From Paraburkholderia tropica (GTDB lineage: Bacteria; Pseudomonadota; Gammaproteobacteria; Burkholderiales; Burkholderiaceae), in NCBI RefSeq assembly GCF_900109265.1, contig NZ_FNZM01000003.1, forward strand, positions 124,001-188,000: a stretch of 64,000 nt of DNA, written 5' to 3'. Below are positions 54,747-62,875 of the stretch, piece after piece. Positions within the stretch are counted from its first letter, which is position 1, and the number at the start of each line of letters is the position of its first letter. Both the position numbers and the translations under genes were made by a program. Below the pieces are notes generated by a model, which was not told the origin of the DNA, searched no databases, and was given only the letters and a program-made list of their open reading frames with translations.

Positions 54747-56024
54747 TCAATGGGGATGTGCGCGGGGATGAGCGCGAGGATGTCCGTCACAGCGTTGCAC
54801 GACGAAATGCATCACATCCGTGCGTCCTTCGTCGAACGCGGCTTCGCAATAGCCGAAATAGAGCGTCCAGATGCGAATGAACGCATCGTCGAAACCGAGC
54901 GCGCGCAGGGTGTCGAGTCGGCTTTCGAAACTTGCGCGCCACAGACGCAAGGTCTGCGCATAATCGCGTCCGAATGCAAAGACGGCGCGTGCTTCGAGTT
55001 GCGCCTGCTGCGCGGCGCGCACGAATTGCTGCGGACCGGGCAACATGCCGCCCGGAAAAATCATCTCGCGGATAAAGTCGCTCGACGTGCGATAACGTTC
55101 GACATGCGCATCGTCGATGGTGATGGTTTGCACGAGCGCCCGCGCGCCCGGTTTCAGCAGACGCGAAAGCGTGTCGAAATACGTCGGCCACCACGCTTCG
55201 CCCACGGCTTCGAACATTTCGATGGAGACGATCGCATCGTACTGGCCGTCGTTTTCGTGAAGATCGTGAACATCACAGAGATCACGATAGTCGCGCAGTT
55301 CGATCTCCGCGAGATGCGCAAGCTGCGCCGCGTTCACGCGTTCGCTGGCCCACGCGTGTTGTTCCTGCGAAATCGTCACGCCGCGCACATGGATGCCTTG
55401 CCGCGCCGCATACAACGCGAAACCGCCCCAGCCGCAGCCGATTTCGAGCACGCGCATGCCGGGCGCGAGCGCGAGCGTATCGATGATGCGCTGATACTTC
55501 GCGCACTGCGCTTCGTCGAGCGGACGGTGTGCGTCGTCGTCGAAACAGGCGCTCGAATAGGTCATCGTTTCATCGAGCCACGCCGCGTAGAACGCGTTGC
55601 CCAGATCGTAATGCGCGTGGATATTGCGTCGGCTGCCGGCGCGCGTGTTGCGGCGCAGCCGATGGCGCAGCGCGTACCACATGCGCGCGAGCGGGCCGCC
55701 GTGCAGGGTCGTGGCGACGGCGTCTTCGTTGCGGATCGCGAGGCGCATCAGCGCGGTGAGATCGGGCGCGTCGAGCCATTGCGCGCGCAACGCCTCGGCG
55801 AAACCGATATCGCCCGCGCGAAGGATTGCCCGGCACGCGCGCCAGTCGTGAATGCGCAGCGCGGCGGCCGGGACGTCGCGTGCATCGCCGAACACCTGCT
55901 GCGCGCCGTCGGGCGTCGTCAGCGTCAGATGGCCATGACGGATCCTGCGCAGCAAGGCAAGAAAGAGACGGGCCGCAAGCGGCATCGGCGGGTGCGCGGC
56001 CGTGGGCAGGCGGAGCAGCGTCAT
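54747..56024 (-). CDS. cfa: Cyclopropane-fatty-acid synthase-family methyltransferase 1
   Basis: A 425-residue SAM-dependent enzyme of the CFA synthase family. The SAM motif is VLEIGCGWGGFALYAARQGI. NIHAHYDLGNAFYAAWLDET and MTYSSACF precede it, and the phospholipid/bicarbonate-site motif region includes SIEMFEAVGEAWWPTYFDTL. E. coli CFA synthase methylates unsaturated acyl chains in membrane phospholipids. The ATG overlaps the DUF1365 stop (ATGA). End of the operon. Confidence 0.93.
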   Translation of the reverse strand: MTLLRLPTAAHPPMPLAARLFLALLRRIRHGHLTLTTPDGAQQVFGDARDVPAAALRIHDWRACRAILRAGDIGFAEALRAQWLDAPDLTALMRLAIRNEDAVATTLHGGPLARMWYALRHRLRRNTRAGSRRNIHAHYDLGNAFYAAWLDETMTYSSACFDDDAHRPLDEAQCAKYQRIIDTLALAPGMRVLEIGCGWGGFALYAARQGIHVRGVTISQEQHAWASERVNAAQLAHLAEIELRDYRDLCDVHDLHENDGQYDAIVSIEMFEAVGEAWWPTYFDTLSRLLKPGARALVQTITIDDAHVERYRTSSDFIREMIFPGGMLPGPQQFVRAAQQAQLEARAVFAFGRDYAQTLRLWRASFESRLDTLRALGFDDAFIRIWTLYFGYCEAAFDEGRTDVMHFVVQRCDGHPRAHPRAHPH

Positions 56025-56881
56025 GAGCGGGCCTCGTGATCGGTGGGGCGCAAGGATGCGTCGGATGCGTGGGGTGTAGGCGGGTGTTTGCCGAAAAACG
56101 GCACGCGTTTGAGCCAGAGGCGCAGCGCCTGCCAGTGAATCCGCAGCACGACGCCGGGCGTGAGGAGCGGCTGACGCAGGAGCGCGCCGAATGCGCGGCG
56201 TGCGTCGAGCGGTTCGGCGCGCATGGCGATGGCGGTGCGCAGCAGCACGCCGAGACTATCGACGTAATCGATCGCGGTGACAAGCCGCGCGCCGTGCTGG
56301 CGCACGCGAAACCGATAGTGGCCCTCGACGCGGCAAAACGGCGAAACGTGAAAGGTCTTGCGGCACTGCAGCTCGGTCGTATTGCCGATCGGCGCGTGAT
56401 CGGGCGCGCTCAATAGATAGCCGTGATGCGCGCCGAAGGTGTTGCGTACGTCGGCGTAGAGCGCGCGCAGGCGGCCCGCGCGGTCGTAGCAATACCAGAA
56501 GCTCACCGGATTGAACGCGTGACCGAAGATGCGCGGCAGCGTTTGCAACCAGATCGCGCCATCGGCGGGAATGCCCGCGTCGGCGAGACGCGCGCGCATC
56601 CACGGCGCGAGCGCGCGTCCATCGCGCGGACCGTAGTCGCGCGGATCGAGCGAGAACACGCGCCGACGGTCGATGCCGAACCACCCGCATTGCAGCGCGT
56701 CGAGGCGGTCGAGATCGCAGCAGATCTGGAACAGCGGATACGCGAACGCGTGATGTGCGGGGCGCAGGCGTTCGTGCACCACGCGGCCCGTGAGCAGACA
56801 GGCCGCGTGCGCATCCTCGCCTGGGCGTGCGGTGCGGGCGAACGGCGGCGCGCCGCGCGCGAGATCGGCGCGTGGGCTCAT
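56021..56881 (-). CDS. DUF1365-family protein
   Basis: A 286-residue protein: LLTGRVVHERLRPAHHAFAY, FGHAFNPVSFWYCYDRAGRL and YADVRNTFGAHHGYLL are the DUF1365 signatures. Members accompany CFA-type enzymes and FAD amine oxidases in many proteobacteria; the activity is unknown. ATGA overlaps at both ends show tight coupling with the FAD oxidoreductase and CFA genes. I start at 56881, although the frame is open upstream. Confidence 0.9.
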   Translation of the reverse strand: MSPRADLARGAPPFARTARPGEDAHAACLLTGRVVHERLRPAHHAFAYPLFQICCDLDRLDALQCGWFGIDRRRVFSLDPRDYGPRDGRALAPWMRARLADAGIPADGAIWLQTLPRIFGHAFNPVSFWYCYDRAGRLRALYADVRNTFGAHHGYLLSAPDHAPIGNTTELQCRKTFHVSPFCRVEGHYRFRVRQHGARLVTAIDYVDSLGVLLRTAIAMRAEPLDARRAFGALLRQPLLTPGVVLRIHWQALRLWLKRVPFFGKHPPTPHASDASLRPTDHEARS

Positions 56882-58212
56882 GGGCGGCCCCACGCAGGCA
56901 TCAGGCCGAAGTCGCGCGCCACGCGCAGCGCCGACTTGAGGCCGTCTTCGTGAAAGCCGTAGCCGGTCCACGCGCCCGCGAACCACGTCGCGCGCCGCCC
57001 TTGCAGATCGGGCAGGCGCTGTTGCGCGTCGATGGCCGCGAGGTCGAGCAGCGGATGTTCGTAGACGTAGCGGCCGAGCACGGCATGCGGCGCGGGTTCG
57101 CTCACCGGATTGAGCGTGACCACCACGGGCGTGCGAAACGGCAGCGGCTGCAACTGGTTGATGAGGTAGCTCACGCAGACGGGCTGCGCATCGGCGTCGC
57201 TGCCCGCATGATGCGCCGACGCACGGCTGAGGTAATTCCACGCCGACCACACGCGTCGGCGGCGCGGCAGCAGCGCCGTGTCGGTGTGCAGCAGCGCCAC
57301 GTTGCGTTGATAGCGCACGGCCCCGAGCACGTCGCGTTCGGCGTCGTCGGCATCGGCGAGCAAGGCCAGCGTCGTGGGCGCGTGGCTCGCGAACACGATG
57401 GCGTCGAAACGTTCCGCGCCCGCGTCATCGGTCGCGATCATGACGCCCGACGCGTCGCGGCGCACCGCGCGCACGGGCGTGTTCAGGCGCACGTCGTCGA
57501 GCGTGGCGAGCAGGCGCGCGACGTATTCGCGCGAGCCGCCCGCCACGGTTTGCCACGGCGGCCGGTTGTTCACCTGTAGCAAGGCGTGATTGAGGCAGAA
57601 GCGCAGAAAGGTCGCGGCCGGAAAGCGCAGCACGTCGCGCGCGGCGCTCGACCAGATGGCGGCGGCCATCGGCAACAGATAGTGGCGCTGGAACGGTGCG
57701 CCGTAGCCGCCCGCCGTCAGCAGTTCGCCCACCGAAAGCCGCTCGCGCCGCGCTGTTTCCAGATGATGTTCGGCGGCGGCGTTGAAACGCAGAATGTCGC
57801 GCAGCATACCGATGAACGTCGGCGAAAAGAGGTTGCGGCGCTGCGCGAACACGGTGTTCAGATTCGTGCCCGCCCACTCCAGCGCGCCGCCGTCCATCGA
57901 CACCGAAAACGACATCTCGCTGCGATGCACGCGCACGCCGAGTTCGGCGAACAGCGCCACGAGGTTCGGATAGGTGCGCTCGTTGAACACCAGAAAACCG
58001 GTGTCGACGGGATGACGCTGTCCGTCGAGCGCGACGTCGACGGTATGCGCGTGGCCGCCCGCCGTCGCGGCCGCCTCGAACAGCGTGACGCGATGGCGAC
58101 GCGCGAGCAGCCACGCGCTCGCCAGCCCGGCGATACCCCCGCCGACGACCGCCACGCGGCGGCCCGGCGGCAAGGCGGCGCTCGTGGCGTCGGCGATCTG
58201 GGCGGGTTCCAT
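56878..58212 (-). CDS. FAD-dependent oxidoreductase (amine oxidase family)
   Basis: A 444-residue flavoprotein. The Rossmann motif VAVVGGGIAGLASAWLLARR binds FAD, and the C-terminal flavin motif is ATWFAGAWTGYGFHEDGLKS. PVDTGFLVFNERTYPNLVAL, typical of the group, follows. Such proteins next to CFA-like enzymes have been proposed to desaturate or oxidise modified fatty acyl chains. Start at 58212. Confidence 0.92.
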   Translation of the reverse strand: MEPAQIADATSAALPPGRRVAVVGGGIAGLASAWLLARRHRVTLFEAAATAGGHAHTVDVALDGQRHPVDTGFLVFNERTYPNLVALFAELGVRVHRSEMSFSVSMDGGALEWAGTNLNTVFAQRRNLFSPTFIGMLRDILRFNAAAEHHLETARRERLSVGELLTAGGYGAPFQRHYLLPMAAAIWSSAARDVLRFPAATFLRFCLNHALLQVNNRPPWQTVAGGSREYVARLLATLDDVRLNTPVRAVRRDASGVMIATDDAGAERFDAIVFASHAPTTLALLADADDAERDVLGAVRYQRNVALLHTDTALLPRRRRVWSAWNYLSRASAHHAGSDADAQPVCVSYLINQLQPLPFRTPVVVTLNPVSEPAPHAVLGRYVYEHPLLDLAAIDAQQRLPDLQGRRATWFAGAWTGYGFHEDGLKSALRVARDFGLMPAWGRP

Positions 58213-58341
58213 GCGTTTTTCTCCCTGATTCGTGCGTTGTCGTCATGGAATCGGTGACTGCTGCGTGCAGACTTCCTTGTGTGCAGATACGGACGGAAGG
58301 CGCGCGCGGATGCACGCGATGCGCGCGAAAATCGCGCGAAA

Positions 58342-58992
58342 CTACGGCGAAGCAAATCCCGGCTGACCCAATTGCGCGGGAAACTGCGGCACGCGTCGAA
58401 AACGCGTGCTGTCGTAGCCCATCGCATCGAGACGCGCGAGCAGTGCGTGATAGGTCGCGTCGTCCATCTCGGGCTCGCGCGAGAAAATCCAGCCGAGCGA
58501 TTTGCCCGGATAACCGAGGATCGTCACGCGATAATCCGGGTCGACATAGAGCGTGAGCTGTGTGACGTGGATCGGCCAGAACAGGCGCACGCGCCAGCGC
58601 CCGCCGCCGCTGCCGGGCACGACCGCATCGACGAAGCGGTAGTGCTTTTCGGGCGCGTCGAAGCCGCCTTTGCGACCGAAGAAGGCGTCGTCGATGCGGC
58701 CGTCCGCGCGCAGCGTCCACTCGGCGCGGCTCGCCACGAAACCGCGTTCCGCGAAATACGGAATGTTGGCGATCACGTACCAGCGGCCCATGTAGCGCGG
58801 CAGGTCGACGCTGACCGGTTCGAGCGGCTGGTCGGCGCGAGGATTCGGATTGGGCGGCCCGTTCGTGCAGCCGCCGAGCGCGATGCATGCCACGAGCGAT
58901 AGCGGCGCGAAGAACGTTACACGCCGCAGGGATCGCATGAAATCACGCATGAAATCGCGCCTGAAATCAGGCATGAAAAGCATCGTCGGCAT
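58342..58992 (-). CDS. blc: Lipocalin-family lipoprotein (Blc type)
   Basis: A 216-residue outer-membrane lipoprotein. Lipobox CIALGGC; the lipocalin motif is YMGRWYVIANIPYFAERGFV (Gly-x-Trp). YHALLARLDAMGYD and RRVPQFP complete it. It is the bacterial lipocalin Blc, which binds fatty acids or lysophospholipids. Several in-frame ATGs (58992, 58983, 58974, 58959, 58947) come from a repeat in the first codons; 58992 gives the longest form. Part of the lipid-modification operon. Confidence 0.9.
   Translation of the reverse strand: MPTMLFMPDFRRDFMRDFMRSLRRVTFFAPLSLVACIALGGCTNGPPNPNPRADQPLEPVSVDLPRYMGRWYVIANIPYFAERGFVASRAEWTLRADGRIDDAFFGRKGGFDAPEKHYRFVDAVVPGSGGGRWRVRLFWPIHVTQLTLYVDPDYRVTILGYPGKSLGWIFSREPEMDDATYHALLARLDAMGYDSTRFRRVPQFPAQLGQPGFASP
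58935..58980. repeat. Four imperfect 12-bp tandem repeats in the lipocalin start
   Basis: Plus-strand units GCATGAAATCAC, GCATGAAATCGC, GCCTGAAATCAG and GCATGAAAAG. On the coding strand they give repeated Met-Arg-Asp-Phe and several start codons. A change by one unit keeps the frame. Confidence 0.7.
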
Positions 58993-58997
58993 CGCGC

Positions 58998-60143
58998 TTA
59001 CTCGCTGGTGCCAGGCCGCGCCGCGCGCTTGCGCAGCAGATAATGCGCGACGCCCCACTCCTCGCCGCGCGCATAGCCGAACAGTTCGGCCACGGCCAGA
59101 TAGAACATGCGCCAGCGCTGGAACGCGAGACGCGGGTTGCCGCTCGCGTCGAGCAGCGGCAGCGCCTGGGCGCGCGCGGCATCGAGCGCGGCGAGCCACT
59201 GGTTCGCGGTGCGCGCGTAATGCGTGCCGTCGATCCACCATTGCCGCTCGACGCGCAGATCGTCCTGAAAACGCAGCAGCAGATGCGCCGAGGGCATCGT
59301 GCCGCCCGTGAAGAAATGACGGGACATCCAGTCGCTGCCGTCGCGCACCTCGAAGTGATACGCGAGCAGCCGATGCGCGAACAGATGCACGAAGAGGCGG
59401 CCGTCGTCGTCGAGCCAGCGCGCAATCTTCGCGAGCAGCAGGCCGTAGTGCTTCATGTGCTCGAACATTTCGATCGACAGCACGCGGTCGAAACGCGGCT
59501 CGCCGGGCGCGAACTCAAAGCGCGCGACATCGCCGGTCACGATGCGCAGATTCGCGAGCCCCAGCTCGTTGGCGCGGCGCTCGATGAACGCGCGCTGCCC
59601 GTGCGAATTCGACAGCCCGACGATGCTCGCATGCGGATAACGTTGCGCGAGCCAGAGCGTGAGCGCGCCCCAGCCGCAGCCGAGGTCGAGGATGCGCTGA
59701 CCGTCGGCGAGTTCCGCGCGCGCTGCATAGAGCGCAAGCATGGCGTCCTCGGCCTGCGCGAGCGTTTCGTCGCCGCGCGGATAGTAGCCGCACGAATACT
59801 TCAGGCGCGGCCCGAGATGCGCCGCGAAGAACGCGCCCGGAATCTCGTAGTGCTGCGCGTTGGCCGCCTGCGTTTCGATGGCGATCGGGCTGGCGCGCAG
59901 TTCGTCGATCAGCGTTTCGAACGCTTCGGCGCGTCGCGTGCCGTCGTGCGCGTGTGCGTCGGCGAGACGGCGGCGCAGCAGCGTGCGCATGCCCATGCGG
60001 ATCAACGCATCGGGCAGCCAGCCGCGTTCGCACAGGCGGATCGCAAGCGAGGTGTCGTAAGTGCTCGATGGCGGCGGCGTGTCGTGCGGTGTGTCGTGCG
60101 GACGGTCGTGCGAATCCTGCAACGGCGGAACGGTCACGGTCAT
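58998..60143 (-). CDS. Cyclopropane-fatty-acid synthase-family methyltransferase 2
   Basis: A 381-residue SAM methyltransferase of the same superfamily. The SAM motif is ILDLGCGWGALTLWLAQRYP, preceded by HYEIPGAFFAAHLGPRLKYS and CGYY. It lacks the length of classical CFA synthase and resembles the shorter branch that includes UfaM-type and coclaurine N-methyltransferase-like enzymes. GAGGAG precedes ATG 60143, which overlaps the DUF1295 stop. Two different acyl methyltransferases in one operon suggest two modification steps. Confidence 0.9.
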   Translation of the reverse strand: MTVTVPPLQDSHDRPHDTPHDTPPPSSTYDTSLAIRLCERGWLPDALIRMGMRTLLRRRLADAHAHDGTRRAEAFETLIDELRASPIAIETQAANAQHYEIPGAFFAAHLGPRLKYSCGYYPRGDETLAQAEDAMLALYAARAELADGQRILDLGCGWGALTLWLAQRYPHASIVGLSNSHGQRAFIERRANELGLANLRIVTGDVARFEFAPGEPRFDRVLSIEMFEHMKHYGLLLAKIARWLDDDGRLFVHLFAHRLLAYHFEVRDGSDWMSRHFFTGGTMPSAHLLLRFQDDLRVERQWWIDGTHYARTANQWLAALDAARAQALPLLDASGNPRLAFQRWRMFYLAVAELFGYARGEEWGVAHYLLRKRAARPGTSE

Positions 60144-60964
60144 GATCGCGGGCTCCTCGAAGGGCGATGTGAGGCGTCGTCGGCGTGCGCGTGGCGCGGC
60201 GGCCACGGAATGAACGCGTGCGTGGTCGCCATGTAGTCGCGATAGCCGTCACGCGTCTGCACGAGCCGCGCTTCGAGCAGTGGCACGCCGGAGAGCTTGA
60301 GCAGCAGCCACGCCATCGCGAACGGCGGCACGAGCGTCGCCCAACCCCAGGGCTGGCCGATCGACCAGACCGTGTAGGCGCACCAGTGCAGCGATTCGAA
60401 GAAGTAATTCGGATGGCGCGAGTAACGCCACCAGCCGCGCGTGCAGACCTGGCCGCGCGCGGCGGGATCGGCGAGATGGCCGCGCAACTGGCGGTCGGCG
60501 GCGGCTTCGCCCGCGAGCGCCGCGAAGCCGATGGACAAGGCGATGACGATGGCCGGAATCGACGGCGTGTGCGCCTGCCAGGCGGGCACGAAGAACGCGA
60601 TCGACAGCAGCAGCGAGATCACTGCCTGGAGCATGAAGAAGCCGAGCATGCGCGCCGGCGCGTGGCGCCCCCAGCGCGTGCGCAGCGCGGCGTAGCGCGG
60701 GTCTTCCGGGCCGCGACGGTTGCGTCGCCAGAGATGCGCGCCGAGCCGCAGACCCCACACGCCGCCGCCGAACGCGACCGCCACGCGGTTCAGCGTCGCG
60801 CCCGGACCGGCGAGGGCGGCGAAGACGGCCACGGCGCCGAGCGACAGCGCCCAGACCGGGTCGATCATGCCCGCGTTGCCGGTGCGCAATTGCACGAGCC
60901 AGACGACGCCGAACGCGACGACGAGCGCGCCAAACGCGGCAAGAACGGCGGTGGTGATCGGCAT
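60140..60964 (-). CDS. DUF1295-family membrane protein
   Basis: A 274-residue integral membrane protein of the steroid 5-alpha-reductase superfamily (DUF1295). About six helices are seen. The C-terminal motif CTRGWWRYSRHPNYFFESLH and WCAYTVWSIGQPWGWAT is diagnostic. The family includes reductases of lipid double bonds, so it may reduce or bind modified acyl chains. Operon partner of the CFA-type enzyme. Confidence 0.92.
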   Translation of the reverse strand: MPITTAVLAAFGALVVAFGVVWLVQLRTGNAGMIDPVWALSLGAVAVFAALAGPGATLNRVAVAFGGGVWGLRLGAHLWRRNRRGPEDPRYAALRTRWGRHAPARMLGFFMLQAVISLLLSIAFFVPAWQAHTPSIPAIVIALSIGFAALAGEAAADRQLRGHLADPAARGQVCTRGWWRYSRHPNYFFESLHWCAYTVWSIGQPWGWATLVPPFAMAWLLLKLSGVPLLEARLVQTRDGYRDYMATTHAFIPWPPRHAHADDASHRPSRSPRS

Positions 60965-61085
60965 GGAGACTCCGTGAGGAGGCTGATGCCGGGAGATACG
61001 GACGAGCGCGGCGTTTGGATGCAGCGCCAGTGCAGCGGAATCGTCGCGAGGGACGAACGCGCCGCGCCGACGCGCGGCGGGGGGC

Positions 61086-61847
61086 TCAGGCCGTGGCGTG
61101 CATCGTGCCGGTAGCGACGACGGGGCCGGTCGGCTGGCCCGTCGGCGAGCCGCCGGTCGGTTCGATCGAGACGGCCAGCACGGCGCGCGCGCTGAGCTTC
61201 GCGACCACGCTGGCGGGCAGGTTCATGTGTGCGGGCGCATCGGCTGGGAACACGCCGAGCGCGACCGGCTTTTCGCCGGGCGCAATCAGCCAGAGTTCGG
61301 TGGCGCGTCCGGCCGGCACGGTCGGCTTCACGGCGGGCACGACGACCATTTCGCTGCGGCGCAGATCGACGGTCGCGGTCCAGTGGGCGATGCCGTCGGG
61401 GCGGGCGATCGTCGCGACCATATAGGCGCCGCCGGGCGCGACGGCCACCGGCGCCGGGCCCGCGGCCTCGTGTATCGCCTGCATCTCGCGCAGCACGACC
61501 ACGTTGACCAGCGCGAGCGCGAGCGCCGCGACGCTCGCACCGACGCCCACGAAGCGCCACAGGCGCAAGCTGTTCCACCACGGTCCCGCATCTTGCGTCG
61601 GCGTGCGGCGCGGCGGCAGGAAGCCGAGATCGCGCTCGATGCGGGTCCACACGCGCGCGGGCACGGCCAGCGGACGCAGTTCCTCGGCGAGCGGCGCGAG
61701 GCGGCGCTGCCAGCGTTCGATGGCGGCGAGCAGGACGGGATCGGTTTCGGCGGCGTGTTCGAGCGCGCGCCGCTCGTTCGCGTCGAGCACGCCGAGCGCG
61801 TATTCGGCGCCGAGCAGGTCGGGATCGTGATCGGCGGGCGTGCTCAT
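61086..61847 (-). CDS. Anti-sigma factor (RskA type)
   Basis: A 253-residue membrane protein with an N-terminal sigma-binding domain (about residues 1-65, EYALGVLDANERRALEHAAE), a helix (FVGVGASVAALALALVNVVV, about 105-125), and an extracytoplasmic RskA domain (ATELWLIAPGEKPVALGVFP). It holds the sigma factor until a signal triggers release. ATG 61847 overlaps the sigma factor stop (ATGA). Confidence 0.9.
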   Translation of the reverse strand: MSTPADHDPDLLGAEYALGVLDANERRALEHAAETDPVLLAAIERWQRRLAPLAEELRPLAVPARVWTRIERDLGFLPPRRTPTQDAGPWWNSLRLWRFVGVGASVAALALALVNVVVLREMQAIHEAAGPAPVAVAPGGAYMVATIARPDGIAHWTATVDLRRSEMVVVPAVKPTVPAGRATELWLIAPGEKPVALGVFPADAPAHMNLPASVVAKLSARAVLAVSIEPTGGSPTGQPTGPVVATGTMHATA

Positions 61848-62455
61848 GATTCCAGACACGATTTGAGTTGCATGAGGCTGCGCCGGATCCAGCTTTTCAG
61901 CGTGCCGAGCGGCACGCTCAGACGCTCCGCCAGTTCGCTGTAAGTCGCGCCGCTGAAAAACGCTTCGCGGACCGCGCCGCGCTGCGTGGGTTCGAGTTGC
62001 GCCATGCAGCGTTCGAGCCGCTGGCGCTCCTCGCTGGCTTCGGCGCGGGCGGCGGGCGTGGGATCGTCGTCGGCGATGGCGTGCGCGACGGCGTCGTCGA
62101 GCGGACTTTCGTGATGCTGGCGCAGGCGGTCGATCGCGCGGTTGCGCGCGAGCGTCACGAGCCAGGTCATCGCGCCGCCGCGCGCGGCATCGAACGTATC
62201 GGCGCGACGCCATGCGGCCGTGAACACTTCCTGAAGCAGATCTTCGGCTTCGGCGCGGTCGTGAACCATGCGCACGAGCACGGCGAAGACATGGCCGGAG
62301 GCGAGCCGGTAAAGCTCGGCGAAAGCGCGCTGCTCGCCGCGCGCCGTGGCGTCGAGCAGCTGGTTCAGACGCGCGCGGCGCGCCGCGTCGGACGCCTCGG
62401 CGCGTGCGGATGGCGAGGCTGCGTTGTCGTCGAGGCCGCCGGACGGATCACTCAT
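61844..62455 (-). CDS. ECF sigma factor (SigK/RpoE type)
   Basis: A 203-residue ECF sigma factor. Region 2 (about residues 45-110: RAEAEDLLQEVFTAAWRRAD, MTWLVTLARNRAIDRLR) and region 4 (about 150-200: QRGAVREAFFSGATYSELAE, VPLGTLKSWIRRSLMQLKSC) are clear. First gene of the lipid operon, so it probably activates it and itself. ATG 62455 is the likeliest start; ATG 62509 is an alternative. Confidence 0.92.
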   Translation of the reverse strand: MSDPSGGLDDNAASPSARAEASDAARRARLNQLLDATARGEQRAFAELYRLASGHVFAVLVRMVHDRAEAEDLLQEVFTAAWRRADTFDAARGGAMTWLVTLARNRAIDRLRQHHESPLDDAVAHAIADDDPTPAARAEASEERQRLERCMAQLEPTQRGAVREAFFSGATYSELAERLSVPLGTLKSWIRRSLMQLKSCLES

Positions 62456-62875
62456 GCGAGGAGGGCGCGCTGGCGCACCCGCTGGAGGACATGGGCCCGA
62501 ATATAGCATCGACCGCCCGATGCGCGGCGGCGGGCGGTACGGACAACGAGCGTGGCGAAAGTCGGCTGGCGTCATGAGCGTGAAGCGAAGGGTTTCACGA
62601 TATACGGATGCGTGCGCGCGGCGGACGCGCATTGCATCCGCGCATTCGCGTGCACGAATTGAACCGCCTGGCTTCGATCGTCATTTTTTCAGACGTGACG
62701 TGCGATACGATAGGCGTCCCGCATCAAACGGGTGCAGCCCGAGCGGCAGATGTCGCCGCGCGGGTTTTAAACAGCTTTTAAAAAGATTTCGATTGTCTTT
62801 CGCGATCCGGCATAACACGTGGTTTTCCCTGATCGCTTTTTCCTCTGATTTTTATCGCCGCCTGAATTCGTTCTC
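62456..62875. other. Divergent promoter region of sigma operon and GGDEF gene
   Basis: 420 bp between the ECF sigma gene and the diguanylate cyclase. It must hold the promoters of both. AT-rich tracts occur near 62680-62870. I see no terminator or coding content, and cannot place the ECF promoter with confidence. Confidence 0.45.

Noticed and set aside
54687..56039. 450-codon plus-strand frame opposite the cfa gene
   Set aside because: Low-complexity antisense sequence; the minus-strand CFA synthase is unambiguous.
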